Positions 1 to 8,186 of a stretch of 64,000 nucleotides of DNA are shown piece after piece. The position numbers and the translations under genes are program-made. Source of the stretch: Streptomyces griseorubiginosus (GTDB lineage: Bacteria > Actinomycetota > Actinomycetes > Streptomycetales > Streptomycetaceae); NCBI RefSeq assembly GCF_001514195.1, contig NZ_KQ948735.1, positions 671,413 to 735,412 of the forward strand, given 5' to 3'. Every line of letters starts with the position of its first letter. The first letter of the stretch is position 1. The notes below the pieces were generated by a model. It was not told the DNA's origin. It saw only the letters and a list, made by a program, of their open reading frames with translations, and made no database searches.

Positions 1-23
1 AGAGCCTCCTGAACGATCAAGTC

Positions 24-37
24 TGAAACTTGTTCTA
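24..37. promoter_or_regulatory. KstR-like palindromic operator candidate
   Basis: The 14 bases TGAAACTTGTTCTA fit TNNAACNNGTTNNA, the core of the operator of the TetR-type steroid regulator KstR known in mycobacteria. It lies about 55 bases before the glycosyltransferase start and may serve that operon or a divergent gene to the left of the window. The same form recurs at 16116-16129. Function is inferred from the pattern alone. Confidence 0.4.
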
Positions 38-91
38 GATTACCGTCTCGTCGTAATCTCGCGGGACAGTGCAGGCAGAAGGGGGCCCAGA

Positions 92-1525
92 GTGACCGCT
101 GAGGCCAGTCAGGCGGGGTCTTCCGAGGACCTGGCCGCCGACGGCGAGCGACCGCTCCGTATCGCGCTCCTCACCTATAAGGGGAACCCGTTCTGCGGGG
201 GCCAGGGGGTCTACACCCGGCACCTCTCACGCGAGTTGGCCCGCCTCGGGCACCACGTCGAGGTGATCGGCTCCCAGCCGTACCCCGTCCTCGACGGGGG
301 CGTCCCGCTCACGGAGCTGCCCAGCCTCGACCTGTACCGCTCCCCGGACCCCTTCCGCACCCCGAAACGCGACGAGTACCGGGACTGGATCGACGCCCTG
401 GAAGTCGCCACGATGTGGACCGGCGGCTTCCCCGAGCCGCTCACCTTCTCCCTGCGGGCCCGACGCCATCTCCGGGCCCGCACTGGTGAGTTCGACGTCG
501 TCCACGACAACCAGACGCTCGGCTACGGCCTGTTGGGCGACATCGGCGCGCCGCTGGTGACCACCATCCACCACCCCATCACCGTGGACCGGCAGTTGGA
601 GCTGGACGCGGCCGAGGGCTGGCAGCAGCGGCTCTCCAAGCGCCGCTGGTACGCCTTCACCCGGATGCAGAAGCGGGTGGCCCGCCGGCTGCCCTCCGTG
701 CTCACCGTCTCCGGCACCTCCCGCCAGGAGATCGTCGACCACCTCGGCGTCAGCGACGACCGTATCCACGTCGTCCACATCGGCGCCGACACCAGCCTGT
801 TCAAGCCGGATCCGGCCGTCCCGGTCGTGCCCGGCCGGATCGTGACGACCTCCAGCGCGGACGTCCCCCTCAAGGGCCTGGTCTTCCTCGTCGAGGCGCT
901 CGCGAAAGTGCGCACCGAACACCCCGGCGCGCATGTGGTGGTCGTCGGCAAGCGGCCCACCGAGGGGCCGGTCGCCGTCGCCATCGAGCGCTACGGCCTC
1001 GAAGGCGCCGTCGACTTCGTCAAGGGCATCTCGGACGCGGAACTGGTCGACCTGGTCCGCTCCGCGGAGGTCGCCTGCGTGCCCTCGCTCTACGAGGGCT
1101 TCTCCCTCCCGGCCGCCGAGGCGATGGCGACCGGCACCCCGCTGGTCGCGACCACGGGCGGCGCGATCCCCGAGGTGGCCGGCCGCGACGGCGAGACGTG
1201 CCTCGCGGTACCGCCGGGGGACCCCGGCGCGCTGGCGGTGGCGCTGGGCCGGCTGCTGGCCGACCCGGACCTGCGGGCCCGGCTCGGAGCGGCGGGGCGC
1301 GAGCGCGTCCTCGCCCGTTTCACCTGGGCCCGCGCCGCCGAGGGCACGGTGACCCGCTACCGGGACGCGATCGCCGCCGGTGCGGGACGCGCCGCGGTCC
1401 CGACCCCGGCTCGTTCCGCGGCTTCCACCACCGCCCCCGCCACCCCGAGCAGCGCCGACCCCGAGAACGCCGCCGCCTCCACCTCCGACACCGGTGTCTA
1501 TCCCGAAAGCAGGGCCACGTGCTGA
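92..1525 (+). CDS. GT4-type glycosyltransferase
   Basis: 477 residues, the usual size of a GT-B fold retaining glycosyltransferase. The N-terminal Rossmann half starts near residue 25 with a GGQGVYTRHL segment typical of family 4 enzymes; the C-terminal half contains the EGFSLPAAE motif (E-x7-E, about 334-342) that contacts the nucleotide-sugar donor. The last ~45 residues are a low-complexity Ala/Thr/Pro tail. GTG start. The stop codon overlaps the next gene by 7 bases, and a third gene overlaps in turn, so this is the first gene of a tight operon. Donor and acceptor sugars cannot be read from sequence; with a methyltransferase and a prenyltransferase-like protein behind it, modification of a glycolipid or cell-surface glycan is plausible but inferred. 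Confidence 0.9.
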   Translation: MTAEASQAGSSEDLAADGERPLRIALLTYKGNPFCGGQGVYTRHLSRELARLGHHVEVIGSQPYPVLDGGVPLTELPSLDLYRSPDPFRTPKRDEYRDWIDALEVATMWTGGFPEPLTFSLRARRHLRARTGEFDVVHDNQTLGYGLLGDIGAPLVTTIHHPITVDRQLELDAAEGWQQRLSKRRWYAFTRMQKRVARRLPSVLTVSGTSRQEIVDHLGVSDDRIHVVHIGADTSLFKPDPAVPVVPGRIVTTSSADVPLKGLVFLVEALAKVRTEHPGAHVVVVGKRPTEGPVAVAIERYGLEGAVDFVKGISDAELVDLVRSAEVACVPSLYEGFSLPAAEAMATGTPLVATTGGAIPEVAGRDGETCLAVPPGDPGALAVALGRLLADPDLRARLGAAGRERVLARFTWARAAEGTVTRYRDAIAAGAGRAAVPTPARSAASTTAPATPSSADPENAAASTSDTGVYPESRATC

Positions 1526-2262
1526 CCGTCGACTTCTCCCGGTTCCCGCTCGCGCCGGGCGACCGCGTCCTGGACCTCGGCTGCGGGGCCGGCCGGCACG
1601 CGTTCGAGTGCTACCGGCGCGGCGCCCAGGTCGTGGCCCTGGACCAGAACGCCGACGAGATCCGCGAGGTCGCCAAGTGGTTCGCGGCGATGAAGGAGGC
1701 CGGCGAGGCCCCCGAGGGCGCCACGGCCACCGCGATGGAGGGCGACGCGCTCGCCCTGCCCTTCCCCGACGAGTCCTTCGACGTCGTGATCATCTCCGAG
1801 GTCATGGAGCACATCCCCGACGACAAGGGCGTCCTCGCCGAGATGGTCCGGGTGCTCAAGCCCGGCGGCCGGATCGCGATCACCGTCCCGCGCTACGGCC
1901 CCGAGAAGGTCTGCTGGGCGCTGTCCGACGCCTACCACGAGGTCGAGGGCGGCCACATCCGCATCTACAAGGCGGACGAACTGCTCGCGAAGATCCGCGA
2001 GGCCGGACTGAAGCCGTACGGCACCCACCACGCGCACGCCCTGCACTCCCCGTACTGGTGGCTGAAGTGCGCGTTCGGTGTCGACAACGACAAGGCGCTG
2101 CCGGTGAAGGCGTACCACAAGCTCCTGGTCTGGGACATCATGAAGAAGCCGCTGGCGACGCGGGTCGCCGAACAGGCCCTCAACCCCCTGATCGGCAAGA
2201 GCTTCGTGGCCTACGCCACCAAGCCGCACCTGCCCGCCGTGTCCTCCGTGGACGCGCGGTGA
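1519..2262 (+). CDS. class I SAM-dependent methyltransferase
   Basis: About 247 residues. The start is taken as the GTG at 1519, overlapping the preceding stop, because the family homology begins there: motif I VLDLGCGAGRH lies near residues 16-26, an acidic end of strand 2 (VVALDQN) follows, then the Methyltransf_11 post-motifs DVVIISEVMEHI and VLKPGGRIAITVP. These bind S-adenosylmethionine; the substrate is unknown. Upstream in-frame sequence is a shadow of the glycosyltransferase tail. It overlaps the next gene by four bases, so translation of all three is probably coupled. Confidence 0.9.
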   Translation: MLTVDFSRFPLAPGDRVLDLGCGAGRHAFECYRRGAQVVALDQNADEIREVAKWFAAMKEAGEAPEGATATAMEGDALALPFPDESFDVVIISEVMEHIPDDKGVLAEMVRVLKPGGRIAITVPRYGPEKVCWALSDAYHEVEGGHIRIYKADELLAKIREAGLKPYGTHHAHALHSPYWWLKCAFGVDNDKALPVKAYHKLLVWDIMKKPLATRVAEQALNPLIGKSFVAYATKPHLPAVSSVDAR

Positions 2263-3329
2263 CGACTCCGCGTACCGAACACCTCGTCCTGCCCGGGGTG
2301 TTGACCGCCGAGCAGGCCGCCGGAACCGTCGCCGGGATCCTGGCCGTGCAGCGCGAGGACGGGGCGATCCCGTGGTTCCGCGGGCACCACCTCGACCCGT
2401 GGGACCACACCGAGGCCGCGATGGCACTGGACGCGGCGGGCGAGCACGAGGCCGCCGAGCGGGCCTACGAGTGGCTCGCCCGGCACCAGAACGAGGACGG
2501 TTCCTGGTACGCGGCCTACCAGGACGGCGACTTCGCGGAGGTCACCGACCGAGGGCGCGAGACGAACTTCGTCGCCTACATAGCCGTAGGCGTGTGGCAC
2601 CACTACCTGTCCACCGGCGACGACACCTTCCTGGACCGGATGTGGCCCGCGGTGTACGCCGCGACGGAGTTCGTGCTGGCGCTCCAGCAGCCGGGCGGGC
2701 AGATCGGCTGGAAGCGCGACGAGGACGGTACGGCGGTCGCGGACGGCCTGCTGACCGGGTCGTCGTCGATCCACCACGCGCTGCGGTGCGCGCTCGCGAT
2801 CGCCGAACAGCGCGAAGAGACGCAGCCGGACTGGGAGTTGGCCCTCGGCGCCCTGCGGCACGCGATCCGTCGCCACCCCGAGCGCTTCCTCGACAAGGAC
2901 CGCTACTCCATGGACTGGTACTACCCGGTCCTGGGCGGGGCGTTGACCGGTACGGAGGCCAAGTCCCGTATCGAGGAGGGCTGGGAGCGGTTCGTCGTGC
3001 CCGGCCTCGGCGTGCGGTGTGTCGTCCCCAACCCGTGGGTGACGGGCGGGGAGTCGGCCGAACTCGCCCTCGCCCTGTGGGCGACCGGCGAGTCCGACCG
3101 GGCGCTGGACATCCTCCAGTCCATCCAGCATCTCCGGGACCCGGAGAGCGGGTTGTACTGGACGGGGTACGTGTTCGAGGACCAGGCGATCTGGCCCCGC
3201 GAACTCACGACGTGGACGGCGGGCTCGCTGCTGTTGGCTGTCGCCGCGCTCGGGGGGCATGAGGCCACGTGCGCGGTGTTCGGGGGCGACAGGTTGCCGT
3301 GCGGGTTGGATCCGGACTGCTGCGCCTAA
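2259..3329 (+). CDS. prenyltransferase / squalene-oxidase-repeat-like protein
   Basis: About 356 residues from a GTG that overlaps the methyltransferase stop (GTGA). The product contains repeated alpha-toroid motifs such as ILAVQREDGAIPW, LARHQNEDGSW and LALQQPGGQIGW, the Q-x-x-x-G-x-W signature of the prenyltransferase/terpene-cyclase barrel. No DXDD or other class II cyclase catalytic motif is obvious, so an alpha/alpha-barrel protein without proven chemistry is the safe call. The C-terminus ends with several cysteines (residues about 340-355). Last gene of the glycosyltransferase operon; a hairpin at 3392-3409 follows. Confidence 0.75.
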   Translation: MTTPRTEHLVLPGVLTAEQAAGTVAGILAVQREDGAIPWFRGHHLDPWDHTEAAMALDAAGEHEAAERAYEWLARHQNEDGSWYAAYQDGDFAEVTDRGRETNFVAYIAVGVWHHYLSTGDDTFLDRMWPAVYAATEFVLALQQPGGQIGWKRDEDGTAVADGLLTGSSSIHHALRCALAIAEQREETQPDWELALGALRHAIRRHPERFLDKDRYSMDWYYPVLGGALTGTEAKSRIEEGWERFVVPGLGVRCVVPNPWVTGGESAELALALWATGESDRALDILQSIQHLRDPESGLYWTGYVFEDQAIWPRELTTWTAGSLLLAVAALGGHEATCAVFGGDRLPCGLDPDCCA

Positions 3330-3351
3330 GAGCTCGCGGGGTTCTGTGTGA

Positions 3352-3412
3352 CGGCGGCTGCGGGTTGTTCGTGGCTTGTCGCGCAGTTCCCCGCGCCCCT
3401 GAGGGCGCGTTT
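3352..3412. repeat. dispersed Streptomyces intergenic repeat with hairpin
   Basis: This gap contains the string GCGCAGTTCCCCGCGCCCCT, which I recognise as a short motif found in many Streptomyces intergenic regions. Its end forms a perfect 7-bp hairpin (CGCGCCC-CTGA-GGGCGCG, 3392-3409) between two converging genes, so it probably works as a bidirectional terminator. Confidence 0.6.
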
Positions 3413-3705
3413 CAGTGGCGGTGGGCCCGATTGGCTATGGCGTGGCCGACGAACAGGTAGACCACCGCGGCCAGGCCGTAGCCGGCGACTACTCGGGCCC
3501 AGGCCTCGTCGAAGGTGAAGAGGTCGTAGGACCAGCCGGCGAGCCAGCGGGCGGCATCGTGGATGAACTGCACGAAGTCGTTCCCGCGGTTGGCGTCCAG
3601 CAGGTACATGAGGATCCACAGGCCCAGGATGAGGGCCATGATGTCGGCGACGACCGCTATGACCGTCCCGGCGGAGTTGGCACCACGGCGCGTATGAGTG
3701 GACAT
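3412..3705 (-). CDS. small two-helix membrane protein
   Basis: 97 residues with two clear hydrophobic helices, about 14-36 (AVVADIMALILGLWILMYLL) and 70-92 (VAGYGLAAVVYLFVGHAIA), separated by an amphipathic, aromatic-rich stretch. ATG start with charged N-terminus. No recognised enzymatic motif; function unknown. It converges on the preceding operon and is followed upstream, 40 bases away, by the end of the oxidoreductase gene on the same strand, so the two may be co-transcribed. Confidence 0.7.
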   Translation of the reverse strand: MSTHTRRGANSAGTVIAVVADIMALILGLWILMYLLDANRGNDFVQFIHDAARWLAGWSYDLFTFDEAWARVVAGYGLAAVVYLFVGHAIANRAHRH

Positions 3706-3745
3706 GGTGTTCGAATGGCCGGGATTGCTCGAACGAAACCTGGCG

Positions 3746-4756
3746 TCATTCGTTGAGCTCCGCCAGCACCCGCAGAGTGTGCGCGTCCGGCGCCAGGGCC
3801 AGCAGGTCCGTCACCGGCCCCTTGCGCCACAACTCCAGCCGCTCGGCGATCCGTTCACGCGGGCCGACCAGCGAGATCTCGTCGGCGAACGCGTCGGGCA
3901 CGGCGAGCACCGCCTCCTCGCGCCGCCCCTCCAGGAACAGCCGCTGGATCCTGCGGGCCTCCTCCTCGTACCCCATGCGGGCCATGAGGTCGGCGTGGAA
4001 GTTGCGGGCCGCGTGCCCCATCCCGCCGATGTAGAAGCCGAGCATCGTCTTGACGGGCAGCAGCCCTTCGGCCACGTCGTCGCACACCCGCACCTGGGCC
4101 ATGGGCGCGACGAGGAACCCCTCGGGGGCGTCGGCGAGCGAGGCCTCGTACACCTCGGGCCGGGTCGGCGACCAGTACAGCGGCAGCCAGCCGTCCGCGA
4201 TCCGGGTCGTCTGGGCGATGTTCTTCGGCCCCTCGGCACCGAGCAGGATCGGCAGGTCGGAGCGGAGGGGATGGGTGATCGGCTTCAGCGCCTTGCCGAG
4301 ACCCGTCCCGTCCGGTCCCCGGTACGGCAGCGGATGGAACCGCCCCTCCGAGGCGACCGGCGCCTCCCGCCGCAGCACCTGCCGTACGACCTCGACGTAC
4401 TCCCGGGTCGCGGTCAGCGGCGACTTCGGGAACGGCCTCCCGTACCACCCCTCCACCACCTGCGGGCCGGACAGGCCGAGGCCCAGCATCACCCGGCCGC
4501 CGGAGAGGTGGTCCAGGGTGAGGGCGTGCATGGCGGTCGTGGTCGGCGACCGGGCCGCCATCTGCGCAACCGCCGTACCCAGCCCGATCGTCGACGTCCG
4601 CGCCGCGATCCAGGTGAGCGGGGTGAACACGTCCGACCCCCACGACTCCGCCGTCCACACCGAGCGGTAGCCGAGCCGCTCGGCCTCCTGGGCCAGCGGC
4701 ACATGGTCGGGGTTGGGGCCGCGACCCCAGTAACCGAGCGCAAGACCGAGCCGCAC
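3746..4756 (-). CDS. LLM-class F420-dependent oxidoreductase
   Basis: 336 residues from the GTG at 4756, which is preceded by an AGGAGG ribosome site; a longer reading upstream runs only through tandem-repeat DNA. Luciferase-like TIM barrel: N-terminal RLGLALGYWGRG, then TAESWGSDVF, the IGLGTAVAQMAARSP strand and the GGRVMLGLGLSGPQVVEGWYG segment characteristic of F420-binding LLM enzymes. The sequence resembles the mycobacterial Rv3520c type, a gene that sits with cholesterol-catabolism genes there; substrate here is unproven. A CTGAC-N5-GTCAG palindrome (4765-4779) abuts the ribosome site, so repression by a TetR-type regulator is likely. Confidence 0.85.
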   Translation of the reverse strand: MRLGLALGYWGRGPNPDHVPLAQEAERLGYRSVWTAESWGSDVFTPLTWIAARTSTIGLGTAVAQMAARSPTTTAMHALTLDHLSGGRVMLGLGLSGPQVVEGWYGRPFPKSPLTATREYVEVVRQVLRREAPVASEGRFHPLPYRGPDGTGLGKALKPITHPLRSDLPILLGAEGPKNIAQTTRIADGWLPLYWSPTRPEVYEASLADAPEGFLVAPMAQVRVCDDVAEGLLPVKTMLGFYIGGMGHAARNFHADLMARMGYEEEARRIQRLFLEGRREEAVLAVPDAFADEISLVGPRERIAERLELWRKGPVTDLLALAPDAHTLRVLAELNE

Positions 4757-4764
4757 GACGCCTC

Positions 4765-4779
4765 CTGACGGTACGTCAG
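4765..4779. promoter_or_regulatory. CTGAC-N5-GTCAG inverted repeat (operator candidate)
   Basis: CTGACGGTACGTCAG is a 5-5-5 palindrome directly upstream of the oxidoreductase start, partly overlapping its ribosome-binding site. The same arms with another spacer occur at 16054-16068 before the MaoC operon, suggesting one regulator for both. Confidence 0.45.
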
Positions 4780-4816
4780 ATCTCGGGGACCGAACGCGAA
4801 TGTACGGCAACTGGCC

Positions 4817-5117
4817 TCGGCCCGGAAGGGGCGGTGGCTCCCGAACGGAGGGGGCGGGGTCTTCTAAACGCGGGGCGCGATGGCTCCCGAGCGGAAGGGC
4901 ATGTGGCGAGGGCTCCCCGCCCAGAAGGGCGCGCGCGGCGACGGACCCTGCCCGGAAGGGCGTGTGCGGCGGGACCCCCGTCCGGAAGGGCGCGCGCGGC
5001 GACGGACCCTGCCCGGAAGACATGAACGGCAAGCGGCCCCCGTCCCGAAGGGCATGAACGGCCACCGGCCCCCACCCCGAAGGGTATGAACGGCGACGGC
5101 CCCCCGCCCGGAAAGAG
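4817..5117. repeat. minisatellite A, about nine degenerate units of ~31 bp
   Basis: The 390-base gap between the oxidoreductase start and the next gene holds no gene. It is filled by degenerate tandem copies of a unit beginning CCCGGAAGGG and ending GGCGACGGCCCC, period about 30-32 bp. The three rightmost full units share ATGAACGGC. Translations of these frames are low-complexity and were not called. Confidence 0.8.
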
Positions 5118-5146
5118 CGAGGGGCCGTCGTACGACCTCGAAGGGC

Positions 5147-5983
5147 TCAGCCGCGCTGGATGCCGCTCGTGTCCTGGAGCACTCCGCGGCGACCGTCCTG
5201 CGTCTGGGCGATGAGACCAGGACCGCGCTGCTCCACGGCCAAGTACCAGGTGCCCGGCGCGAGTTCGGCGATCGGCGTCGGCGAACCGTCCTCCGCGAAC
5301 AGCGGACGCGGCACCGGCACGGCGAACCAGAACGGCGAGAACTCCGCGGCCGGCGGCTGCGGGGCCGAGGCCTGCGGCTGCGCGCCGAAGGGCTGACCGG
5401 GCTGCGGCTGACCGCCGTAGGGCTGACCCGGCTGTCCGCCCTGCCCCTGCTGCTGCGCGCCCGGGTAGCCGTAACCACCGGGCGGCTGGGCGCCGTAGGG
5501 CTGCGGCTGGGGCGGCTTGGGGGCCGGGACCAGACCGGCCTGGAGGGCGGGGACGAGAGGCGTGGCGACGGCGGCCCCGGCCATGACGAGGGTCGCGACG
5601 AGAGCGAGGATCAGACCGATACCGGCGCTGACGCCACTGCCCGAACCGGAGCCGGCGTTGTCGGTGCCGCCCAGCGGGTCGAAGATGTTCCCGAGCGCGG
5701 TCCAGGCGGCGAACACGGTGAACGCGACGCCGAACTGGCCGAGATCGAGGCCCGCCACCTTGGGGACCTGCGGCAGGCCGCGCGAGGCGACGACGAGCCC
5801 GGCACCGATGATGCCCGCGAGAACGACCCCCATCAGAACCGGGCCACTCTCCCAGGAGTTGGGGAGTTCGGCGTCGTCGGGAGCCCCGTCGACCGCGTAG
5901 ATGTCGAGGAACGACGCGATGAACAGCAATACCGCTGCTCCGATCACGACGCCGTCGCCTCGAGTGAGGGAGCGGATATTCAC
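5147..5983 (-). CDS. four-helix membrane protein with Pro/Gly/Gln-rich tail
   Basis: 278 residues from the GTG at 5983 (VNIRSLTRGDGVV). Four hydrophobic segments lie in the first ~150 residues (GVVIGAAVLLFIASFLDIYA first), followed by a disordered Pro/Gln/Gly stretch with GQPYGGQPQPGQPFGAQ-like repeats and a conserved-looking globular end (FSPFWFAVPVPRPL ... TWYLAVEQRGPGLIAQTQDGRRGVL). The layout resembles actinobacterial DUF5336-type membrane proteins; I am not certain of the family. Function unknown. A longer start near 6073 is possible but lacks a better ribosome site. Confidence 0.75.
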   Translation of the reverse strand: MNIRSLTRGDGVVIGAAVLLFIASFLDIYAVDGAPDDAELPNSWESGPVLMGVVLAGIIGAGLVVASRGLPQVPKVAGLDLGQFGVAFTVFAAWTALGNIFDPLGGTDNAGSGSGSGVSAGIGLILALVATLVMAGAAVATPLVPALQAGLVPAPKPPQPQPYGAQPPGGYGYPGAQQQGQGGQPGQPYGGQPQPGQPFGAQPQASAPQPPAAEFSPFWFAVPVPRPLFAEDGSPTPIAELAPGTWYLAVEQRGPGLIAQTQDGRRGVLQDTSGIQRG

Positions 5984-6069
5984 TTCAGGTCCTTCGTAGG
6001 TCGTCTCGTCGTCGGTAGACCCTATCGTCCGCCCTGGCGGAGCGTACGACGGGTGCAGCGCGCGGATCG

Positions 6070-6978
6070 TCACCCGTGCAGGAAACTCACGATTCCCTCA
6101 GAGATTCCTTGCGCGGCCTTCTGGCGCCAGGCCGCGCTGGTGAGCAACGCCGCGTCCTTGCTGTCGCGCATGTTGCCGCATTCGATGAAGACCTTGGGGA
6201 CCGTCGACAGATTGAGACCGCCCAGATCGGTGCGGGTGACCATGCCGGTGCCGTTGCCGACGTAGTTGGCGGGCTTGGTGCCCGTCGCGCGTCCGAAGTC
6301 CGCCGCGATGCGCTTTCCGAGGGTGGCGGAAGGGGCGACGATACGGCGGGTGTCGGCGATGCCCTTGTGGACGCGGCCCGGCATGATCACGTGGTAGCCG
6401 CGCTGGCCCGCGCCCGCGCCGTCCGCGTGGATCGACACCACCGCATCGGCCTTGGCCCTGTTGCCGATCCGGGCCCGCTCGTCCACGCAGGGCCCGTAGG
6501 GCCGGTCGGCGTCCTGCGTCAACTTCACCGTGGCGCCCTGCTTCTCCAGCAGCGTGCGCAGCCGGTGGGCCACGTCGAGCGTGAACTTGGCCTCCGCGTA
6601 ACCGGAGTTGGTGGACGTCCCCGTCGTGTCGCATTCCTTGCGGTTCGTACCGATGTCGACCTTGCGGTTGATCTCGGCTGTGTGCCGGAAGTTGGTGAGG
6701 TTGTGACCCGGGTCGATGACGACGACCTTCCCCTTGAGCGGAAGGGGCGGCTTCCTGTCGTCGGCGGTGGTGGAGGAGGTGGTCGGCGGGGCGGTGCTCG
6801 TCACCTTGCCCACCGCGACCGTCGTCCCGCCGCCTGAGTCGGCCGCCCCGCCCACCCCCTCGTACAGCAGCCACCCGAGCAGGGCGCCCGGCACCAGCAC
6901 GGCGAGGGCGAGGGTCAGGGGCCGGCGGCGGGGGCGGCGCGGCTGCGGGGACTCGAATTCAGGGCCTGCGTACGACAC
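6070..6978 (-). CDS. N-acetylmuramoyl-L-alanine amidase (Amidase_3), membrane-anchored
   Basis: 302 residues. A basic N-terminus and one hydrophobic helix (about 20-41) anchor it; a Thr/Ser/Pro linker follows; the catalytic domain runs from about 84 to the end. Zinc-site features are visible: VVVIDPGHN (His92), SIHADG (His184) and the C-terminal FIECGN (Glu265, the usual catalytic glutamate). The enzyme cleaves the amide bond between MurNAc and the stem peptide during wall turnover. Divergently or tandemly placed genes give no further clue. Length is normal for a single-domain enzyme without wall-binding repeats. Confidence 0.92.
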   Translation of the reverse strand: MSYAGPEFESPQPRRPRRRPLTLALAVLVPGALLGWLLYEGVGGAADSGGGTTVAVGKVTSTAPPTTSSTTADDRKPPLPLKGKVVVIDPGHNLTNFRHTAEINRKVDIGTNRKECDTTGTSTNSGYAEAKFTLDVAHRLRTLLEKQGATVKLTQDADRPYGPCVDERARIGNRAKADAVVSIHADGAGAGQRGYHVIMPGRVHKGIADTRRIVAPSATLGKRIAADFGRATGTKPANYVGNGTGMVTRTDLGGLNLSTVPKVFIECGNMRDSKDAALLTSAAWRQKAAQGISEGIVSFLHG

Positions 6979-7000
6979 GTCTGCGACTCTAACCCGACGC

Positions 7001-7654
7001 TCAGATCCCTGCCCGCGTCCTCCGCAACACCCGTAGCGAGTCGGTCGCGGAGACCTCCGTGAAGGCGCCGGAGGCGAGGGCCCGGAGGTAGATCCGGTAC
7101 GGCGCCTGACCGGTGAACTCGTCCTCCGGTTCCGGGAACACGTCGTGGATGACGAGCAGTCCGCCCTCGGCGACGTGGGGGGCCCAGCCCTCGTAGTCGG
7201 CGTTCGCGTGCTCGTCGGTGTGGCCGCCGTCGACGAAGACGAGCCCGAGGGGGGTGTTCCATACGAGCGCGATCTGCGGGGAGCGTCCGACGAGCGCGAC
7301 CACGTGGTCCTCCAGCCCGGCCCGGTACAGGGTCCGCCGGAAGGCCGGCAGCGTGTCCATCACCCCGAGCTCGGCGTCGACGGTCTCCGGGTCGTGGTAC
7401 TCCCACCCCGGCTGCTGCTCCTCGCTGCCCCGGTGGTGGTCGACGGTCAGTGCGACCACCCCGGCCTCCCGGGCGGCGTCCCCGAGCAGGATGGCCGAGC
7501 GGCCGCAGTACGTGCCGACTTCGAGAAGCGGCAGCCCGAGCCGTCCGGCCTCCAGAGCGGCCTCGTACAGGGCCAGCCCTTCGCCCAGGGGCATGAACCC
7601 CTTCGCGGCCTCGAAGGAGGCGAGGATCTCGGGCTTGGGTGCGGCCGGGGGCAT
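7001..7654 (-). CDS. class I SAM-dependent methyltransferase (CmcI/O-methyltransferase-like)
   Basis: 217 residues from the ATG at 7654, which has a GAGAGGAA ribosome site; upstream in-frame extension is repeat DNA. Motif I is LLEVGTYCGRSAILLG (about 42-57), followed by VVALTVDHHRGSEEQQ, VFVDGGHTDEHANADYEGW and GGLLVIHDVFPEP, the Methyltransf_24 pattern of small-molecule O-methyltransferases. Substrate unknown. The 530-base region upstream is gene-free and repeat-rich. Confidence 0.85.
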   Translation of the reverse strand: MPPAAPKPEILASFEAAKGFMPLGEGLALYEAALEAGRLGLPLLEVGTYCGRSAILLGDAAREAGVVALTVDHHRGSEEQQPGWEYHDPETVDAELGVMDTLPAFRRTLYRAGLEDHVVALVGRSPQIALVWNTPLGLVFVDGGHTDEHANADYEGWAPHVAEGGLLVIHDVFPEPEDEFTGQAPYRIYLRALASGAFTEVSATDSLRVLRRTRAGI

Positions 7655-7689
7655 GGGGTTCCTCTCGGTGGTGCGGGGTCCGTTGGACG

Positions 7690-8052
7690 GGGTGGGTCTA
7701 CGGGGCGCTCGTGCGAGTCGGTCGTACGGATCGGTGGATCGGCGGGTCTGCGGATCGGCGGGTCCGCGGATCGGTTGCGTCGGGTCGGTGGATCGGGCGC
7801 CGGCGTTGGTCGTGCGGATCGGTCGCCGGCCTTGGTCGTGCGGGTCGGTCGTGCGGGGCGGTCGTACGGGCAGCAGGTGCCGGAGCCCCTGCGACCGCCC
7901 ATGCTGCCGCACGCCTCGTCGGAGGAGAGACGGGGGGGCGGGTGCCGGTCGTTCTGCGAGGGTGCGACGACTGGACCAGACCCCACCGCACTGGACCCGA
8001 CCGGACCCCGGTGGACCAGACCCCACCGCACTGGACCCGACCCGACCCCGGT
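7690..8052. repeat. minisatellites B1 and B2 in a gene-free gap
   Basis: Bases 7655-8186 contain no credible gene. From about 7690 to 7870 short units around GGATCGGCGGGTCYGC recur at 15-17 bp steps. A second, unrelated array has a 31-base unit (TGGACCAGACCCCACCGCAC...) at 7972 repeated exactly at 8012, period 40 bp, with a decayed third copy. Confidence 0.75.
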
Positions 8053-8186
8053 CGAACCGGACCCGACCGGATCGGCCCGGCTTCCAGTCACCGTCTGCGG
8101 TCCTACGGCCCCCGGCGCTCCCCTCCCGACGCACCGCACCCCCGTCCCAGGCGCGGAACGGGGGTGCGGTCGGTTGGGCGCGTCGG

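Noticed and set aside
4776..5089. Several short open frames on both strands
   Set aside because: They are readings of minisatellite A.
7654..8134. N-terminal extension of the methyltransferase upstream of 7654
   Set aside because: The extra ~160 codons come from repeat DNA and precede a good start with a ribosome site.
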